From Cynocephalus volans (lineage: Eukaryota; Chordata; Mammalia; Dermoptera; Cynocephalidae), in NCBI RefSeq assembly GCF_027409185.1, contig NC_084468.1, positions 47,741,001-47,805,000 on the forward strand: a DNA stretch of 64,000 nucleotides, read 5' to 3'. The translations under genes and the position numbers were made by a program. Positions 55,937 through 64,000 of the stretch are shown here, one piece after another. A model generated the notes under the pieces. That model was not told the origin of the DNA. It saw only the letters and a list, made by a program, of their open reading frames with translations, and searched no databases. The number at the start of each line of letters is the position of its first letter. Within the stretch, counting starts at the first letter, position 1.

Positions 55937-56067
55937 TATCTCTATTCAAAGATAACGTGATTTCTTGTCTATAGAAAATCCTAATAAATACAAACACATA
56001 CGAAAAACTAATAAACAAGTTCAACACGGTTGGGGGATACAAGATCAATATATAAAAATTAATTGTA

Positions 56068-56586
56068 CAGTAGTTCCCCTTTATTCACAATTTTGCTTTC
56101 TATGGTTTTAGTTACCCACAGTCAACCATGATCTGAAATTACTGGAAAATTCTAGAAGTAAACAATTCATAAGTTTTAAACTGTGCACCATTCTGAGTAG
56201 TGTGATGAAATCTCTCTCTGTCCCATCCTGTCTCATCTGGAACATGAATCATCCCTTTACCCAGCACATCCATGCTGTGAATGCTACCCGTTAGTCACTT
56301 AGTAGCCATCTCGTTATTGTATTGACTATCTTAGTATTGCAATGCTCATGTTCAAGTAACTCTTACTTTACTTTTATTACAGTTTTTTTGTTATAATGGT
56401 TCTATTTTATTATAGTTATTGTTGTTAATCTCTTACTGAGCCTAATTTATAAATTAAACTTTATCATAGGTATGTATTTATAGGAAAAACATAGTATATA
56501 TAGGGTTTGATACTCTGCTTGGTTTCAGGCATCCACTAGGGAACTTGGAATGCATCCCCTGAGGACAAGGGGTGGGAGGACTACTG
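56068..56586. mobile_element. Tigger-type non-autonomous DNA transposon
   Basis: 519 bp with inverted ends CAGTAGTTCCCCTTTATTC and GGTGGGAGGACTACTG, flanked by TA at 56066-56067 and 56587-56588. The interior keeps AACAATTCATAAGTTTTAAA, GTCACTTAGTAGCCATCTCG and TTTCAGGCATCCACTAGGGA. L1 sequence continues on both sides. No intact transposase. Confidence 0.85.
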
Positions 56587-57054
56587 TATTTCTATACATT
56601 AGCATGAACAATCCATGTATGAAATTAAGAAAATAATTGCATTTACAATAGCGCCAAAAAAGACAAACTAGAAATAAATTTATTTATTTATTTATTTAGG
56701 AATAAATTTAACAAAAGAAGTACAAGATTCATGTATTGAAAACTACAAAACATTGCTGAAAGAAATTAAAGAAGACCTAAATAAATAGAAAGACATCTGT
56801 GTGGTTATGGATTAGAATACTTAATATTGTTAGGATGGCAGTACTCCCCGAATTGATCTACAGATTCAATGCATTCCATATCAGGATCCCAGCTTTCTTA
56901 CGCAGAAACTAACAAACTGATCCGAAAATTCATATAGAAATTCAAGGGACTCAGAATAGCCAAAACAACATCAGAAAAAGAAAAACAAAGTTGGAGGATC
57001 CACACTTCCTGGTTTGAAAACTTACTGCAAGAAACAAAACAAAACAAAACACTT

Positions 57055-57222
57055 ACTACAGAGAGAAGGAGAGGGACACATGGAATGATTACGTTTTCTA
57101 ATGATGAACATGCTAGTTATCCTGATTTGATCATCACACATTTTACAAAGGTATTGATATTCAACTCTGTACCACACAAATGTGTAAAATCAACTAGGTT
57201 TCAATAAAAAAAAAAAAGAAAG
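57055..57222 (+). mobile_element. L1 3' end nested in L1
   Basis: CACATGGAATGATTACGTTT, ATTTGATCATCACACATTTT and AATCAACTAGGTTTCAATAA are followed by an A/(GAAA)n tail. ACTTACTACA flanks it at about 57050 and 57232, a probable TSD. Confidence 0.65.
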
Positions 57223-57339
57223 AAAGAAAAAAACTTACTACAAAGCTAAAATAATCGAGACAATGCTATACTGGCATAAAGATCAATGGATTGATGGAAT
57301 TGAACCGAGAGTCCAGAAACAAACACTTACCTTCACTTC

Positions 57340-57560
57340 AGCTGGGGGCAATTCTGCAGAACCATTTCAGTTCCTGATCTCCCTGGAGGGTTGGTTGAAG
57401 CTTTTGTTGGGTCTGCGTCACAACTCAACTTCTCCTTTGGTCCAGTCCTGTTTACTTTCCTTCCTTTCCCTAATAAAACTCCTGCCTGCTACTCTCTCAG
57501 CTTCCTGGAGAACCCAATCTGTGATGAGCCCCACCCCCTACACATGCACACCTAGAGGCT
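57340..57560 (+). mobile_element. possible LTR 3' end
   Basis: GGGGCAATTCTGCAGAACCA, CTAATAAAACTCCTGCCTGC and CTTCCTGGAGAACCCAATCT look like an LTR end with a polyadenylation signal. I cannot fix the family. Confidence 0.4.
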
Positions 57561-57684
57561 TTAGCGGGTGACCAGTGATGGTCCTTGACCTTATTGCAGA
57601 CCATCAAGGGCATCAAGGGGTCGGGAGCTGGGGTCTCTAGTCTCAAAGTCAGTGGGATCAAGGTTCTTATAGAATTTTCTCTTC

Positions 57685-57784
57685 TAGGGCCAGCCGTGGC
57701 TCACTTGGGAGAGTGTGGTGCTGATAACACCAAGTCAAGGGTTAAGATCCTCTTACTGGTCATCTTTTTAAAAAAAAAAAAAAA
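57685..57784 (+). mobile_element. CYN SINE, hybrid monomer
   Basis: Head GGGCCAGCCGTGGCTCACTT of the first unit joined to CCAAGTCAAGGGTTAAGATC and TTACTGGTCATCTTTTT of the second, then an A-tail. Perfect 14-nt TSD AGAATTTTCTCTTC at 57671-57684 and 57785-57798. Confidence 0.9.
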
Positions 57785-57799
57785 AGAATTTTCTCTTCC

Positions 57800-58575
57800 A
57801 ATATTGCATCAGTGTGAGCTGCAGACACAGTAGTTCTTTCACCAGTGAATGCATTAAGTAAAACCAATAACATTTACACCCATTCTAGAAAGGAAACATT
57901 TCTCTTTCAGCAACTCTCCTCATCCAGGTCCTTATTATAAGGGAGGGAAACACTTTCCTCATTGTTTGGAAGAGAATTCTTTCCTCATCTGTAGAAAGGA
58001 GTAGTCTCTTTCAAGGGCTGAAGGCACTTAGGGCAGTGTCCAGCATGTGGTAGGTGCAATGCTTACCAGAATAACAAAGAAATGGGGGTATTTCAGAATA
58101 GCAGCTCCCTTTGTTATCGCAGAAGAAACTCCCAGACTCTGGAAGGTTGAGGTTCTACAGTTACTCTCAGTGGGAGGAGGGTTGCTGATCCTTTCATCTT
58201 CATTTGAGACATTTACCTGCCTGTGTGGGCGGGGCTCTCTCCTGTGAATGTGTCAGGACATTCTCTGTGCTCTGTGATGATGCATATTTCATTTCTCTAT
58301 GGCAGGACCTATTGTAACACCCCCATAGAGGTATGTGCCTGTGAATCTTGAAAAAGGTAGATTGTGGTACATGGTGTGTTTTAGGTTTATTTGCCCTTGA
58401 GATCCACTCCCTCCCTTTGTTTTTGAGTCATGCCTAGGAACTATTTCTTGAATAATGTTCTGTGGGAACCTAGACTTCTTCAGCCTAATTATTTTAATTC
58501 AGGAGGATATTTTTCCCTAGTAACATCAGGCTGGGAGTTAAACAGAGCTTGCCGATGGCCAGTTTGTGGCCATGA
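57800..58575. other. unassigned
   Basis: No family or exon recognised. Confidence 0.3.
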
Positions 58576-58579
58576 CACC

Positions 58580-58805
58580 AAGCATCATAGCTACTCTTTA
58601 TTCAGCCCCTACTACACATTGTGTTGAGAGCTTCACGAGCATCAATTCATTAAACTCCCTTAACAGTCCTTTTCGTGCCCTTTTTAGAGTCCTGTTAGAG
58701 CCCACTTAGAAATAAGAAATTGAAGAGTAAAAAGTTTAAATAACTTGCCCAAAGTCACACAAGAAATAGGGGAGTCAGGATTCAAATCCAGGTCTGTCTG
58801 ACTCA
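58580..58805 (-). repeat. MIR SINE
   Basis: TATTCAGCCCCTACTACACA, AAATAAGAAATTGAAGAGTA, AACTTGCCCAAAGTCACACA and CAGGATTCAAATCCAGGTCT, in reverse MIR order. Confidence 0.8.
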
Positions 58806-58942
58806 AAAGTTCATAAGTTTGGATTTCTGGGTTGAAGATGATGGTGCAAAGGTAGCATTTCTCTTCTCTTCCTAGAAATCAGCCAAAGGCAACAAAGAAA
58901 CAGAGGTATAAAGACATAAAACTCTTCATCTTAGGAAGTAGG

Positions 58943-59485
58943 TGTTATGGGCCAGCCCATGGCTCACTCGGGAGAGTGCGCTGCTGATAACACCAAGGCC
59001 ACGGGTTTGGATCCCATGTAGGGATGGCCGGCTGGCTCACTGGCTGAGCGTGGTGCTGACAACACCAAGCCAAGGGTTGAGATCCCCTTACTGGTCATTA
59101 AAAAAAAAAAAGAAAGAAAGAAAGAAAGTAGGTGTTATGGTCTGTTTGTGTTCCCCTCAAACTCATGAAATCCTAACCCCGAAGGTGATGGTATTTGGAG
59201 ATCGGGCCTTTGGGAGGTGATTAGATCATGAGGGCTCCACCCTCATAAATGGGATTAGTGTCCTTATGAAATAGGCCCAAAGGAGCACATTCACCCTTGT
59301 GCCATGTGAGGACACAGCAAGAAGACACACCATCTATGAACCAGAAATTGGGCCCTCGTCAGACACTGAATCTGATGGCACCTTGATCTTAGACCTCCCG
59401 GCTCCAGAACTGTGAGAAATTTCTGTTGTTTATAAGCCCCCCACTTTATGGCATTTTGTTATAGCAGCCCGAATGGACTAAAACA
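58943..59485 (+). mobile_element. MLT1-type LTR, SINE inserted in its first bases
   Basis: The LTR runs from TGTTATGG (58943-58950), is interrupted by the SINE, and resumes at 59133 to GAATGGACTAAAACA. Blocks ATCCTAACCCCGAAGGTGAT, GCCATGTGAGGACACAGCAA, GGCACCTTGATCTTAGACCT and TTTCTGTTGTTTATAAGCC are MLT1-like. The 5-bp TSD GTAGG lies at 58938-58942 and 59486-59490. Confidence 0.85.
58951..59125 (+). mobile_element. CYN SINE dimer inside an LTR
   Basis: GCCAGCCCATGGCTCACTCG, CTGCTGATAACACCAAGGCC, GGATCCCATGTAGGGATGGC, second unit CTGACAACACCAAGCCAAGG and an A/(GAAA)n tail. Perfect 15-nt TSD AAGTAGGTGTTATGG at 58936-58950 and 59126-59140. Confidence 0.92.
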
Positions 59486-59607
59486 GTAGGAGACAGCCGA
59501 AACCCAGGTCCCCAGTTAGTTGCAAGGGCTGCCAAAAGCAGTAAAGATCAAGCAAGGGGGCACATGGGAGTAAACAAAGAAAAAATCTGCAGCAAGAGGA
59601 TGCAGTG

Positions 59608-59639
59608 GCTGTGTGTGTATGTGTGTGTGTGTGTGTGTA
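59608..59639. repeat. (TG)n microsatellite
   Basis: TGTGTGTATGTGTGTGTGTG-type run. Confidence 0.9.
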
Positions 59640-59730
59640 AAGGGATTTGAGAATTCCTTTAATGTTTGCCTATAGTAATCATTCTTTGACATGATATGTA
59701 TCTCATATATACTGCAAACTAAATGCATAG

Positions 59731-59914
59731 AGGGCCGGCCCGTGGCTCACTTAGGAGAGTGTGGTGCTGGTAACACCAAGGCCATGGGTTTGGATCCCTA
59801 CATAGAGACGGCCAGTTAGCTCACTTTGGAGAGCATGGTGCTGACAACACCAAGTCAAGGGATAAGATCCCCTTACCAGTCATCTTTAAAACAAACAAAC
59901 AAAGAAACAAAACC
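59731..59914 (+). mobile_element. CYN SINE dimer
   Basis: AGGGCCGGCCCGTGGCTCAC, CTGGTAACACCAAGGCCATG, second unit GGCCAGTTAGCTCACTTTGG, CTGACAACACCAAGTCAAGG, CATCTTTAAAAC and an (AAAC)n tail. TSD CTAAATGCATAG / CTAAATTCATAG (59719-59730, 59915-59926). Confidence 0.92.
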
Positions 59915-59929
59915 CTAAATTCATAGGCC

Positions 59930-60590
59930 TAGGCCTTTCCCACCAGAGACTGCAGATAGTGCCCCATTCCTTCTTGTTCCTGGATTATATTAGTTTAAGC
60001 CCTCAACTTGCCATGGCACGAGAAATTCCTGGAAAATGCTTACTTGCTTCCAAAATCTATCCCAGTTGTCCCCGCCTCCTCTGCCCTGATCAGCCCATCC
60101 TGAAGCCACCCTGGGCCACCACTTGCTCTGCCATATCCCTCCCCTGGAGGTTCCCAAAACACCCTCCCTCCAGTTGCTGCTGCTGTCTTGTATGGCTTCA
60201 CCCCGCAGGAACAGAAGTCTCCGTTATTTCCACTGAGTACTAGCAAAACTAGGCTGTTATGTTGAACAAAGATTTTCTAGAAGTTGGTGGTTGGCATGAG
60301 GGAAGTATAACACAGGCCTAGAGACTTTACAGGTTTAAGACTTTGCACAGGAGTTCCTTGCGGATTACAGCTTTGCTCCAACCTCAGCCTGCAGTTAAAA
60401 AGTGAGGCCACCCAACTTCCCTTCTCCCTGATATCAGGAGTGAGTCTTTCAGTACATTTCCTCTTCTAACAGTTCAGGCCTGAGCAAAGGAAGAAGTTGC
60501 CTGTTCACACCCATATAAGGCCTCTTTCCAGCAGCCTCAATTCATGTTCCAGGACCAACCTCATCCCAGCAGAAATGTCCCATCCCCAAC
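59930..60590. other. unassigned
   Basis: No family or exon recognised. Confidence 0.3.
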
Positions 60591-60996
60591 TGATAGAGTT
60601 TGGATGTGTTGTCCCCCCAAAACGCATGTGGAAATCTGATCCCCAAAGTGACAGTGTTGGAAGCTGTTTGAGTCATGGGGGTGGATCCCTCATGAACGGA
60701 TTAATGCTCTCCCCAGGTGGGAGGATTAGTGAGTGAGATCTCACTCTATTAGTTCCCTTGAGAGCTGATTGTTTAAAAGATCCTGGCACCTCCTCTCTCT
60801 CTCTTGCTTCTGCTCTCTCTTGCTTCCTCTCTCGCCATGTGATCTGCTTGTACCCGCCAGGTGCCTGCCGCTTTCCACCATGAGTAGAAGCAGCCTGAGG
60901 CCCACGCCAGGTGCAGCTGTCCCAGAATCGTAAGCCAAATAAACCTCTGTTCTTTATAAATTACCCAGTCTCAGGCATTTCTGTTATAGTAACACA
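60591..60996 (+). mobile_element. MaLR LTR (MST-type)
   Basis: 406 bp from TGATAGAGTTTGGATGTGTT to TTCTGTTATAGTAACACA. Blocks GTTTGAGTCATGGGGGTGGA, TCTCACTCTATTAGTTCCCT, AAGCCAAATAAACCTCTGTT (polyadenylation-type signal) and ATTACCCAGTCTCAGGC are MST-like. Perfect 5-bp TSD CCAAC at 60586-60590 and 60997-61001. Confidence 0.85.
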
Positions 60997-61140
60997 CCAA
61001 CCAACAAGGCTAACTTTGTCCCAACTGGGCAAACAGCTTCTCAAGGGGTCCAGGTAATTTATTATTTTATAGGATTATATTCTAGCACTGGGTCAGGCAT
61101 AGCAAACCCAATTCAGGTTATTACCATTTTCTCTTTCTCT

Positions 61141-61238
61141 CTTTTTTTTGGTGACTGGCTGGTACAGGGATTAAAACCTGGACCTTGGTGTTATCAGCAC
61201 CACACTAACCAACTGAGCTAACTGCCCTGGCCAGGATA
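61141..61238 (-). mobile_element. CYN SINE monomer
   Basis: Minus strand: GGCCAGGGCAGTTAGCTCAG, TTGGTTAGTGTGGTGCTGAT, AACACCAAGGTCCAGG, then the B-box region and CAGCCAGTCACC followed by an A-rich tail (T-run 61142-61149 on the plus strand). TSD not clear. Confidence 0.88.
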
Positions 61239-61439
61239 TTTTTTGTAATCGTTTTTAATTCAAGAGGACAACCCTCCCTCCAGCTATTTTGAGGGTCTTG
61301 TGTCTTGATCTCCAATGAGCAACTGTTTTCACAGCAACAAATGTGCCTACATTTACCAAAAAACAAGAAATAATAAACTGTCTTACAGATAGTTTAGCTC
61401 CTTGGACCATGCATACCAAACCCATCCATTCTAGAAGAA

Positions 61440-61840
61440 GGTCGGGTAGCCAGTCTCTGAAGATAGCCTCCAATGAGCCATGCCTCTTGGTAGTAAACCC
61501 TTGTGTAATCCTCTCTCACATGGAATCTGGACTAACCTTATGACTCACTCATCTAATAGAATGTGGCAGAAGTGGTATTGCACGAGTTCTAGGCCTAAGC
61601 CTAAAGAAGGCTTCTACTTTCGAACTTTTAGGAGCTCTGGGCTGACACAGAAGAAGTCAGGCTACCCTACTAAAGAGACCACATAGAGGGAGAGGTCACA
61701 CAGAGATAGGTCCCCACCTTCCAGCCATCCCCACCAAGGCTCCAGACTTGGGAATGATGCCATCTTGAAGGTTCCAGCCACAGACCATTATGTTTGGGAT
61801 GCTTTATTATACAAGTGTAGACAGCTGAAACAGAGTATGT
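61440..61840 (+). mobile_element. MLT1-like LTR fragment
   Basis: CTCTCTCACATGGAATCTGG, CTCACTCATCTAATAGAATG, GTCAGGCTACCCTACTAAAG, TTCCAGCCATCCCCACCAAG and ATGATGCCATCTTGAAGGTT follow the order of an old MLT1-like LTR. Both ends are decayed. Confidence 0.55.
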
Positions 61841-61940
61841 TTCCTACATGAAATTCACAGAAAAAAGGGACTGTCTACCCACAAGGTGAACTTTCTACCT
61901 CTCATCTCTTATCTACTCAAAGTATAAAATTATGTTTGTT

Positions 61941-62157
61941 AACAACTACAATTCCTTGAAGTTGATACGACAAGCAAATAGAGAGGACATTGTTGGGTGG
62001 GAGGGGGTAGAGGGAGGAGGGAGGGAGGTTTCGGTAATGGGCCACAATAATCAACCACACTGTATATCGACAAAATAAAAGAAAAAAAAAAAAAAAGAAA
62101 AGAAAAGTTAGTGGAAATAACTTTCAAAAGGATGAACAAAATAAATAAATAAATAAA
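61941..62157 (+). mobile_element. young L1 3' end with likely 3' transduction
   Basis: L1 3' UTR (AACAACTACAATTCCTTGAA, a G-rich purine tract 61995-62030, CACTGTATATCGACAAAATA) ends in a first A-tail at about 62082-62106. It is followed by 31 bases of non-L1 sequence (62107-62137) and a second A-rich (AAAT)n tail. A perfect 17-nt TSD (ATAAAATTATGTTTGTT) at 61924-61940 and 62158-62174 encloses all of it. Confidence 0.9.
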
Positions 62158-62174
62158 ATAAAATTATGTTTGTT

Positions 62175-62480
62175 TCCCTTTTGATATTTCAATATCTTAA
62201 GACTAGTTTATAAATAAGGTTCATGTCAAACTACTATTACTTTCTAATTCCCTTGGCAGTCTCAGTATAATTCAAAGACTTTTCAGGAGAGTTTAGTCCT
62301 GAAACTAGGTCAATGAAAGACCTGTTTTCTCCAAGGGTTGTGGCCTTTCTCCATTACAGAAAGCAAGTTAGTTACTTTAAACAAACCTAGTTAGGAAAGA
62401 GCATGCATTACATGAAGATTCTACAAGTGTGAAAAAAAGAAAGAAAGAAAAGAAAATACTCACAGACATAGAATTTGAAA
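62175..62480. other. unassigned
   Basis: No family or exon recognised. Confidence 0.3.
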
Positions 62481-62482
62481 AT

Positions 62483-62545
62483 ATTTGATAACACCGAGGT
62501 CAAAGGTTTGGATTCCCATACAGGCCAGCTGACCAAAAAAAAAAA
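62483..62545 (+). mobile_element. CYN SINE, 5'-truncated
   Basis: Starts at the anticodon loop (TTGATAACACCGAGGTC), continues AAAGGTTTGGATTCCCATAC, GGCCAGCTGACC and an A18 tail, then an (AATT)n patch. The first 35 or so bases, including the A box, are missing. Confidence 0.85.
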
Positions 62546-62559
62546 AAAAAAATTAATTA

Positions 62560-64000
62560 GTTAATTAATTAAAATTTTTTTCTAATCTGAACTCACAACA
62601 TGGCATTTGGTATAAGACAAGTCCATCTTTACCACTGCCTAAGGAAAATAATTACAAGGGCATTGGCTACATTGTGTGGCTGTCTTACCTAAAATATGTT
62701 CTTGTAACACAAAGCAAGAAGATAGTATTTTATCTCTGCTTACCCAAGTAAACGCATGGATAGCTAATTCCTAATTACCCAAAAGCAAGGGTGTGTCATA
62801 TGTTGATGACACATTGTCTTCTGCCAATTAGCTCCTTCTTACCATCCCCAGACCCATTATCTTTGTCTTCACAACAGCCTTCTCCTTCTGACCCACAATT
62901 CACAAGGTCTATAGGAAGAAAATTTATATTTATTTAGTCAATCATCCATTCATTCAAGAAATAGTCAATGAGTACCTACTATAGGAGAGATACTCTTCAG
63001 AACATTCAAAACAGGGTGAAAACTCAATTCTAGTTGCCTGTCACTGTTGCAGCAATTATAGAACATTTCGTAGTCTACAAAGTGTATTCCTTCGTGTTAC
63101 CTCCTCTGATGTATTAAATTCATCACCACTTACAACTCGCAAAGAGGATAAGGCTATTTCTACCCATCCATCTCTAGGTTGGTAGGATTTGTTTTCATGA
63201 CTTCAGCACAATTTAATGATGATTATTGTGTCCCTGAATTATTCCAAATGAGAAGAATGATAGTGACATCTCAGCAAAGAGAGAGGCCTAATAGAAGTTT
63301 CATATTGATAAGTGGTCATAAATGCAGGTGATGATGCCATTGCAAAAGCACCATTTATAAATAATACAATGCACTTGAAAACTAAGTGCACCTCTCAATA
63401 ATAGAAGTGGTGCAAGCTGACGGACAAATAAATGACCAGTGTGTTGTGATAACAAGTGCTTTGTAAATACCTACTTCCATAATATTAAACCTGGGTGAAA
63501 AATGGGGGAAAAAACTCCACTTATATGTGTCTTTCTCTAGCTCCTGAGTACTTCTCAGAATTTTCCTCACAAGGTGGCCAGACAGTTTTATGCTCCAGGC
63601 CTTAGAACAATATTTAAATTTCCTTAAATATTTAAATATTTAAATATGCTAAATTATTGAAAAGACTAGGCAAATGATAATACTAAATATTTTATTTGTA
63701 GAAAGAAAAGTATTTTGAATACATGGCAATATTTTCAAAAAATAGGTGAGTTCTAGAAGCTGCAGGGCTAAAAACTTAAAATATTCAAAGGAGAGTGTAA
63801 ATTTCTCACATTTAAAATGTGGGCCTTAGCCTTGTACTTGCTAAAATGTGATTGTGTATTTTCACATGCGAAAAATAATGTGAACGCATTTGATACGGTC
63901 ACTGCATGATCGCGGTCATTTGAAACTTGTTCCTCAGAGGTTATATCTAAAGGTCAAGAAATTTAAGATCTAGTTTTGTTTTTAAGTCCAGAGTGAAGTT
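62560..64000. other. mostly unassigned, one small L2-like piece
   Basis: Positions 62935-63035 (ATTCAAGAAATAGTCAATGA, GTACCTACTATAGGAGAGAT) resemble the reverse L2 3' end. An AT palindromic patch of ATTTAAATATTTAAATAT type lies at 63608-63650. Nothing else recognised. Confidence 0.4.

Larger units (their letters stand above)
54845..57330 (+). mobile_element. L1 ORF2 fragment with three nested insertions
   Basis: ACCTGCAGCTAATATCATTC, GCAAGACAAGAATGTCCACT, then across the inserts GGATACAAGATCAATATATA, ATTTACAATAGCGCCAAAAA, AGAATTAATATTG-like text, TCCACACTTCCTGGTTTGAA and ATACTGGCATAAAGATCAAT. Inserts: a young L1 (55052-55936, minus), a Tigger (56068-56586) and an L1 3' end (about 57055-57222). 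A (TTTA)n patch lies at 56677-56698. Confidence 0.8.

Noticed and set aside
55284..56048. 254-codon continuous frame as one L1 ORF2 segment
   Set aside because: Only codons down from 55936 belong to the young L1. The first 37 codons read backwards through the older, oppositely oriented L1 by chance.
1..64000. A previously undescribed multi-gene system (defence, biosynthetic or mobile)
   Set aside because: No intact genes or operon-like arrangement exist in the window. All coherent structure is explained by retroposons, LTRs, DNA transposons and one pseudogene.

Overview
This window is mammalian, repeat-dominated, non-coding DNA. The best clue to the organism is a tRNA-Ile-derived SINE present in at least 18 copies, as monomers and dimers. 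It reads like a tRNA-Ile gene (A box near its start, B box of the GGTTCAGATCC type, a GAT triplet at the anticodon position) and its dimers end in a short TCTTT-plus-A tail. This matches what I know of the CYN SINEs of colugos (Dermoptera: Galeopterus/Cynocephalus). No Alu, B1/B2, ERE or VES elements were seen. I infer a colugo with good but not complete confidence. The shared eutherian background (MIR, L2, MLT1/MLT2/MST LTRs, Tigger elements, old L1) fits any placental.

No intact protein-coding gene, tRNA gene or rRNA gene was found. The only recognisable gene-derived sequence is a full-length retrocopy of LSM8 on the minus strand (about 24048-25219) with one in-frame stop. The window is therefore intergenic or intronic.

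Layout. 1-6290: MIRs, a MER20-like element, an MLT2-type LTR, old LTR remnants and a MaLR LTR, with long unassigned stretches. 6310-8205: one L2 split by two LTRs. 8727-11021: a stack of retroposons sharing one target site (SINE, L1, a nested young L1, a tailless SINE and a mariner-like MITE). 11600-15140 and 17980-22930: old L1 pieces in both orientations, including an L1-like element with both ends but no recognisable ORFs (20275-21816). 23810-26330: an L2 carrying the LSM8 retrocopy and a SINE. 26695-27652: an LTR nested in an LTR. 29050-35060: L2, MIR and two adjacent L1 insertions. 37670-39212: old LTR sequence. 41270-45600: old L1 with three SINEs. 46094-50440: SINEs, a complete Tigger and old L1. 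51805-52269: an LTR with perfect target duplications. 54845-57330: an L1 broken by a young L1 and a Tigger. 57685-62560: SINEs, two LTRs and a young L1 with a likely 3' transduction.

The pieces do not form a pathway. What they give is a readable insertion history, because many target-site duplications (TSDs) can be read by eye. The most unusual observations are two SINE copies truncated at the 3' end with no A-tail but clean TSDs, the ORF-less L1-like element, the L1 3' transduction and the reused L1 target site. I see no new multi-gene system. Family names for LTRs, L1s and Tiggers are from memory of consensus sequences, and boundaries without a TSD are approximate to tens of bases.
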